64,000 nt of DNA from Novosphingobium sp. 9U (GCF_902506425.1 NZ_LR732469.1:310001-374000); one strand, 5' to 3'. Counted from the stretch's first letter, positions 48,401 to 57,366 are shown. Notes: generated by a model not told the origin, from the letters alone. Made by a program: numbers and translations.

Positions 48401-48772
48401 ACGCTGAGCTTTGCGCATGGGAACGCGTCGGCCGCGCGCATCCTGGCGCGCGCCGATCGCTTCACGGCATTGCAGCGCCTGTTCCGTGTCGCCTTGTCAG
48501 GTGGGCTCGGCGACGGGTTTCCGCGGCATCGCCTGATCGCGCTGATGCAGGATGCGGCGAAAGCCGATCCGATCGATCCGGTCACCACCCCGGACTGGAA
48601 CCAGTCCCGCGAGAGAGCGCTCCAGCTGCTGGCTCTCCTCCGCAAGGAACCTTCAGACAACGAGATCGCTGCCGCCCGGCTCGAATACATCGAAAGCGTC
48701 GCTCAGCCCGACAGCGGCGAGCGTTTCTCCGGAGGCGATACCTGCAAGGGCGGTGCGTACGCGCTGCACTGA
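45461..48772 (+). CDS. Large membrane protein of unknown family
   Basis: The 1103-residue product is not recognised. From the N-terminus: a hydrophobic segment at 1-20 (LWLAIAILGAIYAVIHVLL), a second at about 57-80 (IALIVFVAAFVILSVVTLV), a third at about 106-124 (LVLWIALAALFWAAW), a charged helical stretch, and a fourth at about 258-275 (AACLLVVGVSAPVLAASGI). The remaining 820 residues are soluble, Ala-rich and helical to about 700. A more mixed C-terminal domain holds most of the cysteines (SELGCEMM, MGECRSQL, AYMTCVGS, PPCDDEACENM, GDTCKGG). Their placement after the last membrane segment suggests disulfides in the periplasm. GGGGGGAAG precedes the ATG. It is monocistronic between a GT4 gene and tRNA-Thr. 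No transporter, protease or nucleotide-binding motif is visible. Confidence 0.85.
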   Translation: MKLWLAIAILGAIYAVIHVLLIPAIERNWLAMSNGKKYAKAGTIAALETLRDFLKIALIVFVAAFVILSVVTLVSPAFGGTLLQWTYHAVSTLNDVISPMRDFLGGLVLWIALAALFWAAWRMRKGGITAALEAERHRQIDALFADDAQFEDLPPSSDMDVVAGNIATVDALMAQLQDAGGPEASAKLKQLETMRDQLVTQYTYMDVDRRIDLSSVPIDEAEPGPGIWARLRLGLFSKGMQSTLGGTGKLLKRVGTSAACLLVVGVSAPVLAASGIIPTLGSINDLQVYRTQALAQESLKQIARVAASKPPAPQQDEQEEPDAAPGAVSPYRVAAQQFAHSLAGSSDFRSSLAHAQPDLGNAPAALRDADRVVEEVAIRDALLREFSANSSERAVALRGVGFGDFDAMPPEARQRYGAFREHVAREASAPRQDAVVDRLEQWLRAKADASPRFKKRLLAGVALFQQPATLGDMFSTVVDEVLSDSIKAALPDPGAPGLFADKAFGAGEDGLNTASSRMVQSKLTDFLNDIEAGKPYAKAIEGVRSGRRVPAYFLRSEAPAVHARLAQADDSVTRIAATANDLHPSLQAADNPKAAVRVEQAVVRLQSAASGSAPALRQALEGSAGSYEDLFPGRAQAMNESPLGKALSKVFSYSVEMPATVSNAVSGLADIADFANFGGSGAKRASAGASRSFARLMGSVRVGGVLIGSTPTKGAPLQVQDIVWQSQGRDVAISLLQNGRIVPIGKFDGEMVQQALAYAADERPTTVTMTSGPLMLGMLRVHIHPALLDSELGCEMMELDRFVDTATSDWEPREEWSTMAETQLAVYNGAAGDRDRLDNLDVPFETAVNQAFPSSWNAADPKMSLFAHDPERFDGALVKRMGECRSQLGQGHKAYMTCVGSPVDPLRYPSQPYAVWSGVREASYPLSLDSLRYGPSANRLRFMLQVAFERQPPCDDEACENMAPGTPWEFPAIASGLSERTLSFAHGNASAARILARADRFTALQRLFRVALSGGLGDGFPRHRLIALMQDAAKADPIDPVTTPDWNQSRERALQLLALLRKEPSDNEIAAARLEYIESVAQPDSGERFSGGDTCKGGAYALH

Positions 48773-48887
48773 CCGGGTGAAGTGCTCAGCGCAAAGGCAA
48801 CGTCGCGTCGCCAGGACACCGAGGATGCGCCTGTGCGGCTCATGCGAAACGCCATGCCGATCGAGGCAGCAGTGCTCGCAAGGTCCA

Positions 48888-48963
<76 letters not shown>

Positions 48964-49028
48964 CGCTGGTGGATGCGGTGCCCCATACAGCGGGTATGGG
49001 GCACCGGTCCAGACCGGAAACGCGCGCG

Positions 49029-50774
49029 TTAGAAAACCGCGCGGGGTTCCGGTTCGTTCATCATCGTCTGGCGGATCAGCGGGATCGGCGCGCCGCCAAA
49101 GCCCAGGAAGGTGTCGTGGAACTGCTTCCACGCCGCCTTGCCACCGCGGGTCGCGGTCCAATCATCGCGCAGCTTGCGGATCATCAGCTTGCCCAGCGTG
49201 TAGTTGAGGTAGGCCGGATCGTAGGTGCCGCGCGCGGCCTGCTGCTCGGCGGTGCCTTCGACCTGATAGCACTCGTTCTGGAACATCGCCTGAGACTGCG
49301 CCTGGGTCATGCCGCGGGCATGGAGGCCGATTGCAGACAGGAAGCGGCAGTCCCGCAGCAGCGCGTTGGAGATCTGGCCGACGTGGACGCCGGGATCGCC
49401 GTTGCCGTATCCGGCATCCCACATCATCTCCTCAGCGTAGTGCGCCCAGCCCTCTGCGTAAGCGTAAGGCACGAAGATGCGCGCGATCCACGAAGGCGCG
49501 CGGTTCGAGTGCAGGAACTGCAGGAAGTGCCCCGGCATGACCTCGTGCACGCTGGTGAACAGCAGGTCGTTCTTGCCCGGAATGTAGTCCAGCTGCTTCT
49601 GCTTCGACCACGCCGGGTCGGGCGGTGAGATGTAGAAGATCGACGGGATGCCCTTCTCGTACGGCCCCGGCGGATCGATGTAGGCGCTGTTCTGTCTGTT
49701 GTAGGGCGGACTTTCGCGTACGAGCGCCTGTTCGGTGCCGGGGATGGTCACGATGTCCTTGGCACGCACGAAGGCGGTGAGCTCGGGGATCTGCTTGCGC
49801 GCGGCCTCTACCGGACCGTCCGCAGGCTTGTCGGCGTTCAGCTTGTCGAAGCACTGCGGGATGGTCTTGCCGGGCGCGTACTTCGCGCAGGCGAGCTTCA
49901 GTGCATCCTGGTTGCGCTTGAGGTCTGCGCGGCCGATCGCCTCCACTTGGTCGAGCGGCAAGTCGACCAGTTCGGTCTCCTTGAGCATGCGCGAGAACAA
50001 GTCCGCGCCGAGCGGGAAGTCCTGCGTGGCGGTGGCCTGCTGGCCCTTGAGCCAGGTGGCGAGGTCCGCCATCGCCTGACCGGCCTTCTCCGAAGAAGCC
50101 TTGAACTCGGCCTGTAGCGCGGGGTCCTTGACGTCGGCGAATGCGGTGCGCGCATCTCCGCGATAATACTCGGCGAAACCGCCGAAGCCGGAGATACCGT
50201 GCTTGATGAAACTGGCGGGCAGCGGCGTGCGCAAGTTGGCGCGGATGTTGGCGGCGGCCGCGGGGATCGCGTTGAAGAACGAGATCATCGCGCGCATGCG
50301 GGTCGGCTTGTCGGCGTACTCGCGGCTGACGTAAACGTTCGGGTCCAGGCCGCCGTCGATGTACCAAGCCGGGTTGCGATGCGGCCGGTCTGCCTCGGCG
50401 ATCCAGAACAGCTCACGCCGAGTGTAAGCGACCAGGTTGTCGCGCTCCATCGCGTCCTGCGCCGAAAGTCCGGTGTAGGCGCCGGCGTCGGTCACCACAG
50501 AGCGCAGGAAGGCCACGCGGGTGGCAAGGCCGGCATCGCTCCAGTCGGGCAACTTGCCGTCGAAGCGGTGATCGCCCTGGTAGATCGCGGTGGCGGGGTC
50601 GAGCGCGAACCAGCGGTCGATCGTCGCCTGCACGAAGTCCTTCCACGCGAGCCGGTTGGCAGCTGGCGCCACCGGTGCCTCGGCGCTGGCATTTGGCGGC
50701 GGCACTTGCGCGGTCGTGCAAGCGCCGAGCGTTAGGCAGGCGATGCCGGTCAGCAGGATGGTTCTGGTTCTCAT
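49029..50774 (-). CDS. DUF885 lipoprotein, putative metallopeptidase
   Basis: The 581-residue product has a lipoprotein signal (LLTGIACLTLGAC, Cys about residue 19) and the DUF885 domain. Within it, SVHEVMPGHFLQF (HExxxGH) and the downstream EGWAHYAEEMM resemble a zinc-peptidase site, and the family has been grouped with metallopeptidases, although substrates are mostly unknown. It is probably anchored in the periplasm or outer membrane. AAGGGG precedes the ATG. It lies between tRNA-Thr and the DUF429 gene. Confidence 0.9.
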   Translation of the reverse strand: MRTRTILLTGIACLTLGACTTAQVPPPNASAEAPVAPAANRLAWKDFVQATIDRWFALDPATAIYQGDHRFDGKLPDWSDAGLATRVAFLRSVVTDAGAYTGLSAQDAMERDNLVAYTRRELFWIAEADRPHRNPAWYIDGGLDPNVYVSREYADKPTRMRAMISFFNAIPAAAANIRANLRTPLPASFIKHGISGFGGFAEYYRGDARTAFADVKDPALQAEFKASSEKAGQAMADLATWLKGQQATATQDFPLGADLFSRMLKETELVDLPLDQVEAIGRADLKRNQDALKLACAKYAPGKTIPQCFDKLNADKPADGPVEAARKQIPELTAFVRAKDIVTIPGTEQALVRESPPYNRQNSAYIDPPGPYEKGIPSIFYISPPDPAWSKQKQLDYIPGKNDLLFTSVHEVMPGHFLQFLHSNRAPSWIARIFVPYAYAEGWAHYAEEMMWDAGYGNGDPGVHVGQISNALLRDCRFLSAIGLHARGMTQAQSQAMFQNECYQVEGTAEQQAARGTYDPAYLNYTLGKLMIRKLRDDWTATRGGKAAWKQFHDTFLGFGGAPIPLIRQTMMNEPEPRAVF

Positions 50775-50846
50775 TGGCGGCCCCTTCGTAAACGCGCGAA
50801 GGGGTGCCCACGTGTGCGGACACCCCCTCCCGCCTGCGAGTGTGGT

Positions 50847-51746
50847 CTAAGCCGCGCCGAACGTCCACCCCTCGGTGCGCGCGATTTCGCGAGTGAGTTC
50901 GGGAGGGTGCCAGAGAGTGTGATCGTCAGCATGCCGTCTCAGCCACGCGGAAGTGAGCAAGGCGTCCGAGCTGTGGTCGTCGATGCCGCCGGTTAGGCCG
51001 GTCGGCGGCGAACCGAGTTGCGTCAGCGCGGCATCGAGTGAGGCGCCGTCGCGGATCTTTGAGCGTGCGGCGGTGCGGCTTGCGGCCAGGGCGGCGATGG
51101 TGGTGTAGATCTCGACGATCACGGAGCCGGTGGCGGGCAGCTCAAGGCCATCGACCGGCCAGACGAACACGCGGCCGTTCAGCTGGTGCAGCAGGCGCAT
51201 ACCGGTGAGACTCGACTTGCCTACTTGCGCCGCTCCGATGAGATTGAAGTTGCTATATGGCTTGCACCCTGCCCGCTCCTGCGCGGTTTCGGTCAGGCGG
51301 AAGCGGCCGCGGCGATGTGTCGCTTGGGCGAGGTGGAACGCCGCGCCCTCCCGCCCGCCGTGGCGGCGAAAGTAGGCGCTGAGCTGCGGGTGGTCGACGA
51401 AGCTGGACGCGGCAAGGTGCGGGTCTGAAGCGCAGGTCTCGTCGATAAGGCGCCATAGGGCATGCGCATCGTGCGGGCTGTCGGCCCAGCCCGGGAAGAA
51501 GGCGGCGGCGTCGGCGTGCGGGAGTGATACGCCCAGGTCCATGCCAACCAGGGTGTCGGGCGGGAGGCTGTCGCGCAGGTAGTCGAGCACGGCGGCGCGC
51601 GACCAGTGGCGGTGGTCGGGTGGGCTTAACAATTGCGGCGCTTCGCCGGTGGCCGAGCATAGGCCGAGAGCGATGCCGGCCTGGCGCTCCCCGGCTGCAC
51701 CAGACCAGTCGATCGCGAGGAAGTGGGAGAAGCGATTAGGCGGCAT
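50847..51746 (-). CDS. DUF429-like predicted nuclease-fold protein
   Basis: The 299-residue product begins FSHFLAIDWSGAAGERQAGIAL, an RNase-H-like first strand with Asp, and has VGMDLGVSLP and a late GIDDHSSDALLTSAWL with Asp residues, as in DUF429. The family is predicted to have a nuclease or ATPase fold without proven activity. It is 72 bases upstream of the DUF885 gene and about 57 bases downstream of rarA, all on the minus strand. Confidence 0.75.
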   Translation of the reverse strand: MPPNRFSHFLAIDWSGAAGERQAGIALGLCSATGEAPQLLSPPDHRHWSRAAVLDYLRDSLPPDTLVGMDLGVSLPHADAAAFFPGWADSPHDAHALWRLIDETCASDPHLAASSFVDHPQLSAYFRRHGGREGAAFHLAQATHRRGRFRLTETAQERAGCKPYSNFNLIGAAQVGKSSLTGMRLLHQLNGRVFVWPVDGLELPATGSVIVEIYTTIAALAASRTAARSKIRDGASLDAALTQLGSPPTGLTGGIDDHSSDALLTSAWLRRHADDHTLWHPPELTREIARTEGWTFGAA

Positions 51747-51803
51747 CAACCTTCAACTGCGCCAGCCGACCTCCCGTGGTGTGAGTAGTAACGAACAAGA
51801 GGA

Positions 51804-53144
51804 TCAATCCCCCCGCCGCTCGCGCCGCTTCTTGTCCCACCATTCCATGCGCTCGATCACCTGGCGCTCGAAGCCGCGCGCGACCGGCTTGTAGTAGGCC
51901 TGCGGCTGCATCTCCTCGGGCCAGTAGTCCGCGCCGGAGAAACCGTCGTCCGTGTCGTGGTCGTAGGCGTAATCCTTGCCATAGCCGATGTCCTTCATCA
52001 GCTTGGTCGGCGCGTTGAGGATGCTGGCGGGCGGCATCAGCGAACCGGTCTCGCGAGCGGACTTGAAGGCGGCCTTTTGCGCCACATAGGCCGCGTTCGA
52101 CTTGGGTGCGGTGGCGAGATAGAGGCAGGCCTGGACGATCGCCAGCTCGCCTTCGGGAGAGCCCAGGAATTCGTACGCATCCTTGGCGGCAAGGCACTGC
52201 ACCAGCGCCTGCGGGTCGGCGAGGCCGATGTCCTCGCTGGCGAAGCGCACCAGGCGGCGCAGCACGTAGAGCGGCTCCTCACCAGCGGTCAGCATTCGCG
52301 ACATGTAGTAGAGCGCGGCCTGCGGGTCCGAACCGCGCAGCGACTTGTGCAGCGCCGAGATCAGGTTGTAGTGCCCCTCGCGGTCCTTGTCATAGACCGC
52401 CACACGGCGCTGCAGAAACTGGCCGAGCGCGGCGGGATCGAGCGGCTCGGGCAGCTTGGCGGCATAGAGCGTCTCGGCCTGGTTTAACAGGAACCGCCCA
52501 TCGCCATCGGCCGAGGCGACCAGTGCCTCGCGCGCCTCCGTGGTGACGGGCAGCGGTCCTTCCAGGCCTTCGGCGCGGGTCAGCAGTGCCTCCAGTGCGA
52601 TGGCGTCGAGCCGATGCAGGATCAGCACTTGCGCGCGGCTGAGCAGCGCGGCGTTCAGCTCGAAGCTGGGGTTCTCAGTGGTGGCGCCCACCAGCGTCAC
52701 GGTACCGCGCTCTACATAAGGCAGGAAACCGTCCTGCTGCGCGCGGTTGAAGCGATGGATCTCGTCCACGAACAGCAGGGTGCGCTGCCCCGCCTTGGCC
52801 GCGGTGTCGGCTTCGGCGAAGACCTTGCGCAATTCCGCGACGCCCGAGAACACCGCACTGACCGCGGCGAAGCGCATGCCCACCGCGTCGGCGAGCAGGC
52901 GCGCGATGCTGGTCTTGCCGGTGCCAGGCGGCCCCCACAGCACCATGGAGGACAGGCGGCCCGCCGCCACCATGCGGCCGATCGCGCCTTCGGGACCGGT
53001 CAGATGCTCCTGCCCGATCACCTCGCCCAGATTCTGCGGGCGCAGGCGGTCGGCAAGGGGGGCGTCCGCACGCGCCGGCTCGCCTCGGGCGTGTGCGGGC
53101 TGCGCGGGCAAGTCGTCGGCGAAGAGATCGGCCATGGCGCTCAT
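51804..53144 (-). CDS. rarA: Replication-associated recombination protein RarA
   Basis: RarA (MgsA) is the clamp-loader-like AAA+ ATPase acting at stalled forks. The 446-residue product has PLADRLRPQNLGEVIGQEHL, Walker A GPPGTGKTS, Walker B LLFVDEIHRFNRAQQDG, sensor-1 GATTENPSFE and the C-terminal tetramerisation region with ILNAPTKLMKDIGYGKDY. ATG 53135 (MADLFADD) is an alternative start. It is the first of three consecutive minus-strand genes. Confidence 0.96.
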   Translation of the reverse strand: MSAMADLFADDLPAQPAHARGEPARADAPLADRLRPQNLGEVIGQEHLTGPEGAIGRMVAAGRLSSMVLWGPPGTGKTSIARLLADAVGMRFAAVSAVFSGVAELRKVFAEADTAAKAGQRTLLFVDEIHRFNRAQQDGFLPYVERGTVTLVGATTENPSFELNAALLSRAQVLILHRLDAIALEALLTRAEGLEGPLPVTTEAREALVASADGDGRFLLNQAETLYAAKLPEPLDPAALGQFLQRRVAVYDKDREGHYNLISALHKSLRGSDPQAALYYMSRMLTAGEEPLYVLRRLVRFASEDIGLADPQALVQCLAAKDAYEFLGSPEGELAIVQACLYLATAPKSNAAYVAQKAAFKSARETGSLMPPASILNAPTKLMKDIGYGKDYAYDHDTDDGFSGADYWPEEMQPQAYYKPVARGFERQVIERMEWWDKKRRERRGD

Positions 53145-53215
53145 CTAGCAATTTACCACGCCGATTGCATCGCCTCTGCGCTGGGCGTAATCGTGCCGCG
53201 ACAGGAGACACGCGC

Positions 53216-53665
53216 ATGGATGCGACGATTGGCGCCACGGGGGCGGAGAAGGCACCGGTGCACCTGTGGGTCGTGGGCACGCTCAGCCTCTTGTGGAATG
53301 CTTTCGGCTGCTTCGACTTCGTGATGACGAACGTGCGCGATGCGGCGTACCTCGCGGACTTGCCGCCTGACATGATCGACTACATCGACGGCTTCCCGGC
53401 CTGGGCGGTGATCGCCTGGGCCATGGGCGTTGGTTTCGGACTGCTCGGGTCGATCCTGCTGTTCGGACGCTCTCTCTATGCGGCTTACGCCTTCGCATTC
53501 TCGGTGCTCGGACTGGCAGGCACACAGCTTTACCAGTTCGGTGAAGGCACCCCGCGCGGCATGGACACGCCCGCGAACTGGGGCATGACGGCGTTAATCT
53601 GGGTCATCGCGCTGGCGCTGCTGTTCTACGCGCTGCGCATGCGGGCTCGCGGGGTGCTGCGCTAG
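53216..53665 (+). CDS. Four-span membrane protein of unknown function
   Basis: The 149-residue product has four hydrophobic segments (about 16-35, 60-80, 85-105 and 120-140), with a loop DLPPDMIDYIDGFPAW between the first two. I do not recognise a named family; similar small proteins occur singly in sphingomonad genomes. AGGAGA precedes ATG 53216. Its last bases overlap the end of the convergent phospholipase-D gene by four bases. Confidence 0.8.
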   Translation: MDATIGATGAEKAPVHLWVVGTLSLLWNAFGCFDFVMTNVRDAAYLADLPPDMIDYIDGFPAWAVIAWAMGVGFGLLGSILLFGRSLYAAYAFAFSVLGLAGTQLYQFGEGTPRGMDTPANWGMTALIWVIALALLFYALRMRARGVLR

Positions 53666-55182
53666 AGGTAGCGCTCGATCGGCAGCTTGGAGAGCAATGA
53701 CACCAGGGCTCGGCTGATCGGGTTGGTGCTGGGCTCGGTGGTTTCGGGCTCGGGATCGTCGTCGCGCGCGTCGGTCCAGCAGACTTCGCCCTCAGGTGTC
53801 AGGCCCAGGCAGTAGACGTTCTCGGCGATGTCGCGCTCGAACGATTTGGCGAGATCCGCTGCCAGCTCGGGCGACTCGATCAGCAAGCCCATTTCGGTGT
53901 TGAGGTGGGCGGAACGCGGATCGAAGTTGGCCGAGCCGATGTAGACTTGGCGCCCATCCACGCCGATCGTCTTGGCGTGGAGGCTGCGGCCTTCCTCCCG
54001 CAGCGCCCGAGCGCTGGCCGATCGTGTGCGCACGAATTTGCGCGCGGTCTTGGGCTTGTCGTCCGGCGCCGGCATTTCAAACAGGCGGACGCCCGCCTTT
54101 AGCAGCGGCAGCCGGCACGGCGCATAGCCGGTATGGACGAAGCCGACATCGGTGGCGGCGAAGGAGTTCGTGAGCACCCTCACCCGAACGCCGCGCCGCG
54201 CCAAGTCGCCAAGCTCCGCCGTGCCACGCGCCGTCGGCACGAAGTAGCCGGAGATGATCTCCAGCTGGCTCTCTGGCATGGTGAGCCCGGCGGGCATGAG
54301 CGCGCGCAGATCGGTGGCACCATCGCGAGCGCCGTCAGCCGCGTAGTCGTGGTTGACGAGCTTGGCGCACGCCCAGGTCATCGTCACGGTGCCGTCGATC
54401 ATCTCGCCGAACAGCTTGCGGGAGCGGACGGCTTCGCGGTAGCGATCCGCCCGCTGGCTGGTCGCCATGCGCACCCTGGCCCGCTCGACCTTCCGGCGTT
54501 TGCGCGCGGACACACGCCCGACGAGGCTGCCGACCGGACGCACTTGCGCCCCGTTCCAATAAGCGTCGAACGCAAGCGAAACCTCCGGCACGACGGCGCC
54601 GACCGCCAGCACGTCGAGATCCGCGAACTGGCCTTTCTGGCGCGCGGCGAAGTATTCGTCGCCGATGTTGCGACCGCCCAGGATCGTTGCCTGGCTGTCT
54701 ACCGTGAAGCTCTTGGCATGCATCCGGCAGTTCAGGCGTTTGAAGTCAAACAGGTAGTTGATCGGCTTGGGCCAGCGCACGGCGCACGGATTGTAGAGAC
54801 GCACTTCGAAGTTGGCATGCGCGTCGAGGCAGGCGAGGCGCGCGTCGAGCCGGGCGGTGCCGATGTCGTCGACGATCAGCCGCACCCGCACCCCGCGCTC
54901 GGCGGCCGCTTCCAGCTCGTCAAGCAGCAGCGAGCCGGACAAGTCGTCATGCCAGATGTAGTACTGCACATCGAGCGTCCGCTCCGCCGATCGCGCCAGC
55001 AGCACGCGTGCAGCAAAGGCGTCCTTGCCGTCGCGCAGCAGCTTCAGGCCGGTAAGTTCGTCATCGTCGGGGCCGCGGCTGTCGACTTCGCGGCCGAGCG
55101 TCGTGAGCGCGGTGTCGAGATCGGCATGGGTCGCCGGCACCGCGCGATGCGGCGGCAGCTTGAAGGCCTTCAGGCGTCTCAC
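53662..55182 (-). CDS. Phospholipase D/cardiolipin synthase family protein
   Basis: The 506-residue product has two HKD catalytic motifs: HAKSFTVDSQATILGG (His about 155) and HAKTIGVDGRQVYIGSAN (about 395). Each is followed by the family's GGRN or GSANFD. With its length and soluble profile it looks like the ClsC type of cardiolipin synthase, which joins phosphatidyl groups. A GTG at 55182 with GGGGAG ahead is chosen; the frame runs upstream but is Arg/Gly-rich and without family sequence. It ends four bases inside the convergent membrane-protein gene. Confidence 0.9.
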   Translation of the reverse strand: MRRLKAFKLPPHRAVPATHADLDTALTTLGREVDSRGPDDDELTGLKLLRDGKDAFAARVLLARSAERTLDVQYYIWHDDLSGSLLLDELEAAAERGVRVRLIVDDIGTARLDARLACLDAHANFEVRLYNPCAVRWPKPINYLFDFKRLNCRMHAKSFTVDSQATILGGRNIGDEYFAARQKGQFADLDVLAVGAVVPEVSLAFDAYWNGAQVRPVGSLVGRVSARKRRKVERARVRMATSQRADRYREAVRSRKLFGEMIDGTVTMTWACAKLVNHDYAADGARDGATDLRALMPAGLTMPESQLEIISGYFVPTARGTAELGDLARRGVRVRVLTNSFAATDVGFVHTGYAPCRLPLLKAGVRLFEMPAPDDKPKTARKFVRTRSASARALREEGRSLHAKTIGVDGRQVYIGSANFDPRSAHLNTEMGLLIESPELAADLAKSFERDIAENVYCLGLTPEGEVCWTDARDDDPEPETTEPSTNPISRALVSLLSKLPIERYL

Positions 55183-55297
55183 AGATCGTCGCTCCCCACC
55201 GAGAAGGAATGCGGAGCGCCGGTGGTTGTTGCAAGCCCCCTGCCGCGCAGTCGCGGTTCGGTCACCCGTCGGGCCCCGTTCACCAGCCCGGCCCCTC

Positions 55298-55939
55298 TCA
55301 CCAGCCCGGCAAGGTGACGACCTGGTCGGCCAGGCGCTCGACTTCGGCACGGTCATGGCTGACGTACAGGATGGGTATGCGCAATTCGTCGCGCACGCGC
55401 TCGATCACCCGCATGATTTCCTCACGCCGCGCGGCGTCGAGCGATGCGAGCGGCTCGTCCATCAGCAGCACGCGGGGGCCCGAGAGCAGCGCCCGTCCAA
55501 TGGCCACGCGCTGGGCTTCGCCTCCCGAGAGATGCCGCGGCATGCGATCGAGCAAGTGCTCGATGCCAAGAAACGCGACCGCATCGCCAGGCTCCATCCA
55601 CCGGCGTTCCGGCGGCACGAGGCCCCAGCCGAACAGCAGGTTCTCTCGCACGGAACGATGTGGAAAAAGCCGGTTGTCCTGGAACACGTACCCACAGGCG
55701 CGCTGTTCGGGCGCAAGGTTCACCCCGTTGGCACGGTCGAACAACACTTGTTCGCAGACTGCGATGCGCCCGCTTTGGGGCGTGACCAGACCGGCAACGG
55801 CATCGAGCACGCTGGTTTTGCCCGCGCCCGAGGGGCCGAACAGCGCGGTGAGGCCGTTCCCGGCTTGGATCGCAGCCGTGACTATTCGCTCTCCGCGCGC
55901 GATGACGATGTCGAGTTCAAGGCTCATCGCATGCGCCAT
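55298..55939 (-). CDS. modC: Molybdate-type ABC transporter ATP-binding subunit
   Basis: The 213-residue product is a compact ABC ATPase: Walker A GPSGAGKTS, Q-loop FQDNRLFPHRSV, signature LSGGEAQRVAIGRALL, Walker B VLLMDEPLASLD and H-loop SHDRAEV. FQDNRLFPH is typical of ModC. The C-terminal molybdate-binding (MOP/TOBE) domain of E. coli ModC is missing, and no modA or modB is next to it in this window. An ATG four codons in (55927) is an alternative start. Substrate is thus uncertain. Confidence 0.85.
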   Translation of the reverse strand: MAHAMSLELDIVIARGERIVTAAIQAGNGLTALFGPSGAGKTSVLDAVAGLVTPQSGRIAVCEQVLFDRANGVNLAPEQRACGYVFQDNRLFPHRSVRENLLFGWGLVPPERRWMEPGDAVAFLGIEHLLDRMPRHLSGGEAQRVAIGRALLSGPRVLLMDEPLASLDAARREEIMRVIERVRDELRIPILYVSHDRAEVERLADQVVTLPGW

Positions 55940-55992
55940 ACCAGCGCAGACGGATTGACCAAGCCCGAGAACAGCGGGGCATAAAGGGTATT

Positions 55993-56020
55993 CCTCCTCT
56001 CCCCCTAAAGGGAGAGGGTA
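55993..56020. repeat. Single hairpin related to family B
   Basis: TCCTCTCCCCCTAAAGGGAGAGGG between the GH130 gene end and the modC start. It resembles one terminal hairpin of the family B palindromes. Confidence 0.5.
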
Positions 56021-56055
56021 GGCTGATAAGCCTCGGCAGCGCCCTGCCGCGGCAA

Positions 56056-57366
56056 TCAGTCCAGCAGTGCCAGCATGTTGTCGATGGTCGTCGTCGCGAA
56101 GCCCACCGCGCTGTCCGAGATGCCATACGGCAGCAAAAGCCGCTCGCCCACGCGCAGCGCGCCGCAGGTGTAGACCACGTTCGGCACATAGCCGGAGCGG
56201 TCGGCGTTCTCCGCGGTCAGCACCGGCTCGCGCGAGCGGGCGATGACCTTGGAGGGTTCGTCGCGGTCGAGCAGCGCGGCGCCCAGCGCGTACTTGCGCA
56301 TGGCGCCGACGCCGTGGGTCAGGAGCAGCCAGCCCTCATCGGTGAGGATGGGGCTGCCGCAGTTGCCGATCTGGATGAACTCCCACGGGTAGGCGGGCTC
56401 CATCAGCAGCACGCCCTCGTCGTCCCACTCGTCCACCTTGTCGGAGCTGAGCAGGAACAGGTTCTTGCCGTCCTGCCGGCCGACCATCATGAACTTGCCC
56501 CCGATCTTCTCGGGAAACAGCGCCATGCCCTTGTTGCGGCCGGCCTTGCCGCGGATGGGCTCAAGCCCGAAGCTTCGGAAGTCGCGGGTGCGCAGCAGTT
56601 CCGACCGGATCGAACTGCCCGAGTAAGCCGTGTAGGTGCCGATCCACTCGTAGTCGCCGCCGCCATGGTCGAAGCGCACCAGGCGCAGGTCTTCCAGCCC
56701 ACCGCGCTGCTGCTCGGTGATCGGGAAGATGACCGTGTTCGACAGGCTGGAGTCCGGGTTTCGCCGCACCGTCACCGGGCAATCCGCGCAGGCAAGCCCC
56801 TCATCGTCCAGCTCTACAGAGGTGCCGAAGCTGGCTTGGTGCCAGAGCTCGAAGTTGCCGTCGGCCTCGGCGATGCCTTCGCGGAAGGCGACCGAGCTGA
56901 TGTGCCCCTCTCCCACCGCGCGCAACGACATGACGAACCGCACCGCGCCGTCCTGCATGCCGGACTGGTCCGGATGCGGAACGATCGACGGGTTCATCAA
57001 GGCAGCGGCCGCGAAGGTATATTCGTGGCAGAAGTAGCTTCCGATCAGGCGCTGCTTGGTCTCGGAAAAGTCCGACGGGTCGAGCTGGAGGTTGACCGCC
57101 ACTTCATCGAAGCGGGCTGCGAAGATGCGCTCGGTCTGCCAGTGCCGTTCCTCGAAGTCGCGCAGAACCCTCTCGTATTCGAGTTCCGCGCGATCGTCGG
57201 TCAGCGAGGCCACATCGCGGACGAGCCGCTGCGCGCGACCGTCCGGATCGTTCTTCCCCTGCCAACCGAGGTGGAACGGGCGCAGGACCACCCGACCTGG
57301 ATCGGCATGCAGCCGCGTTTCGAAGATATGCAAGGCTTCAGCGCGCGGTTTCTCGAGCAGGTTCAA
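56056..57366 (-). CDS. GH130 family glycoside phosphorylase/hydrolase
   Basis: The 436-residue product is a five-bladed-propeller protein of the GH130 type: RLHADPGRVVLRPFHLGW near the start, GGLEDLRLVRFDHGGGDYEWIGTYTAY around the active site, KGMALFPEKIGGKFMMVGR, and GVGAMRKYALGAALLD. Family members split beta-mannosides by phosphorolysis or hydrolysis; which applies here cannot be told. TTG 57366 with AAGGA seven bases ahead is chosen; it overlaps the upstream glycosyltransferase end by 29 bases. The pair is surely co-translated and probably acts on one mannan-like glycan. Confidence 0.85.
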   Translation of the reverse strand: MNLLEKPRAEALHIFETRLHADPGRVVLRPFHLGWQGKNDPDGRAQRLVRDVASLTDDRAELEYERVLRDFEERHWQTERIFAARFDEVAVNLQLDPSDFSETKQRLIGSYFCHEYTFAAAALMNPSIVPHPDQSGMQDGAVRFVMSLRAVGEGHISSVAFREGIAEADGNFELWHQASFGTSVELDDEGLACADCPVTVRRNPDSSLSNTVIFPITEQQRGGLEDLRLVRFDHGGGDYEWIGTYTAYSGSSIRSELLRTRDFRSFGLEPIRGKAGRNKGMALFPEKIGGKFMMVGRQDGKNLFLLSSDKVDEWDDEGVLLMEPAYPWEFIQIGNCGSPILTDEGWLLLTHGVGAMRKYALGAALLDRDEPSKVIARSREPVLTAENADRSGYVPNVVYTCGALRVGERLLLPYGISDSAVGFATTTIDNMLALLD

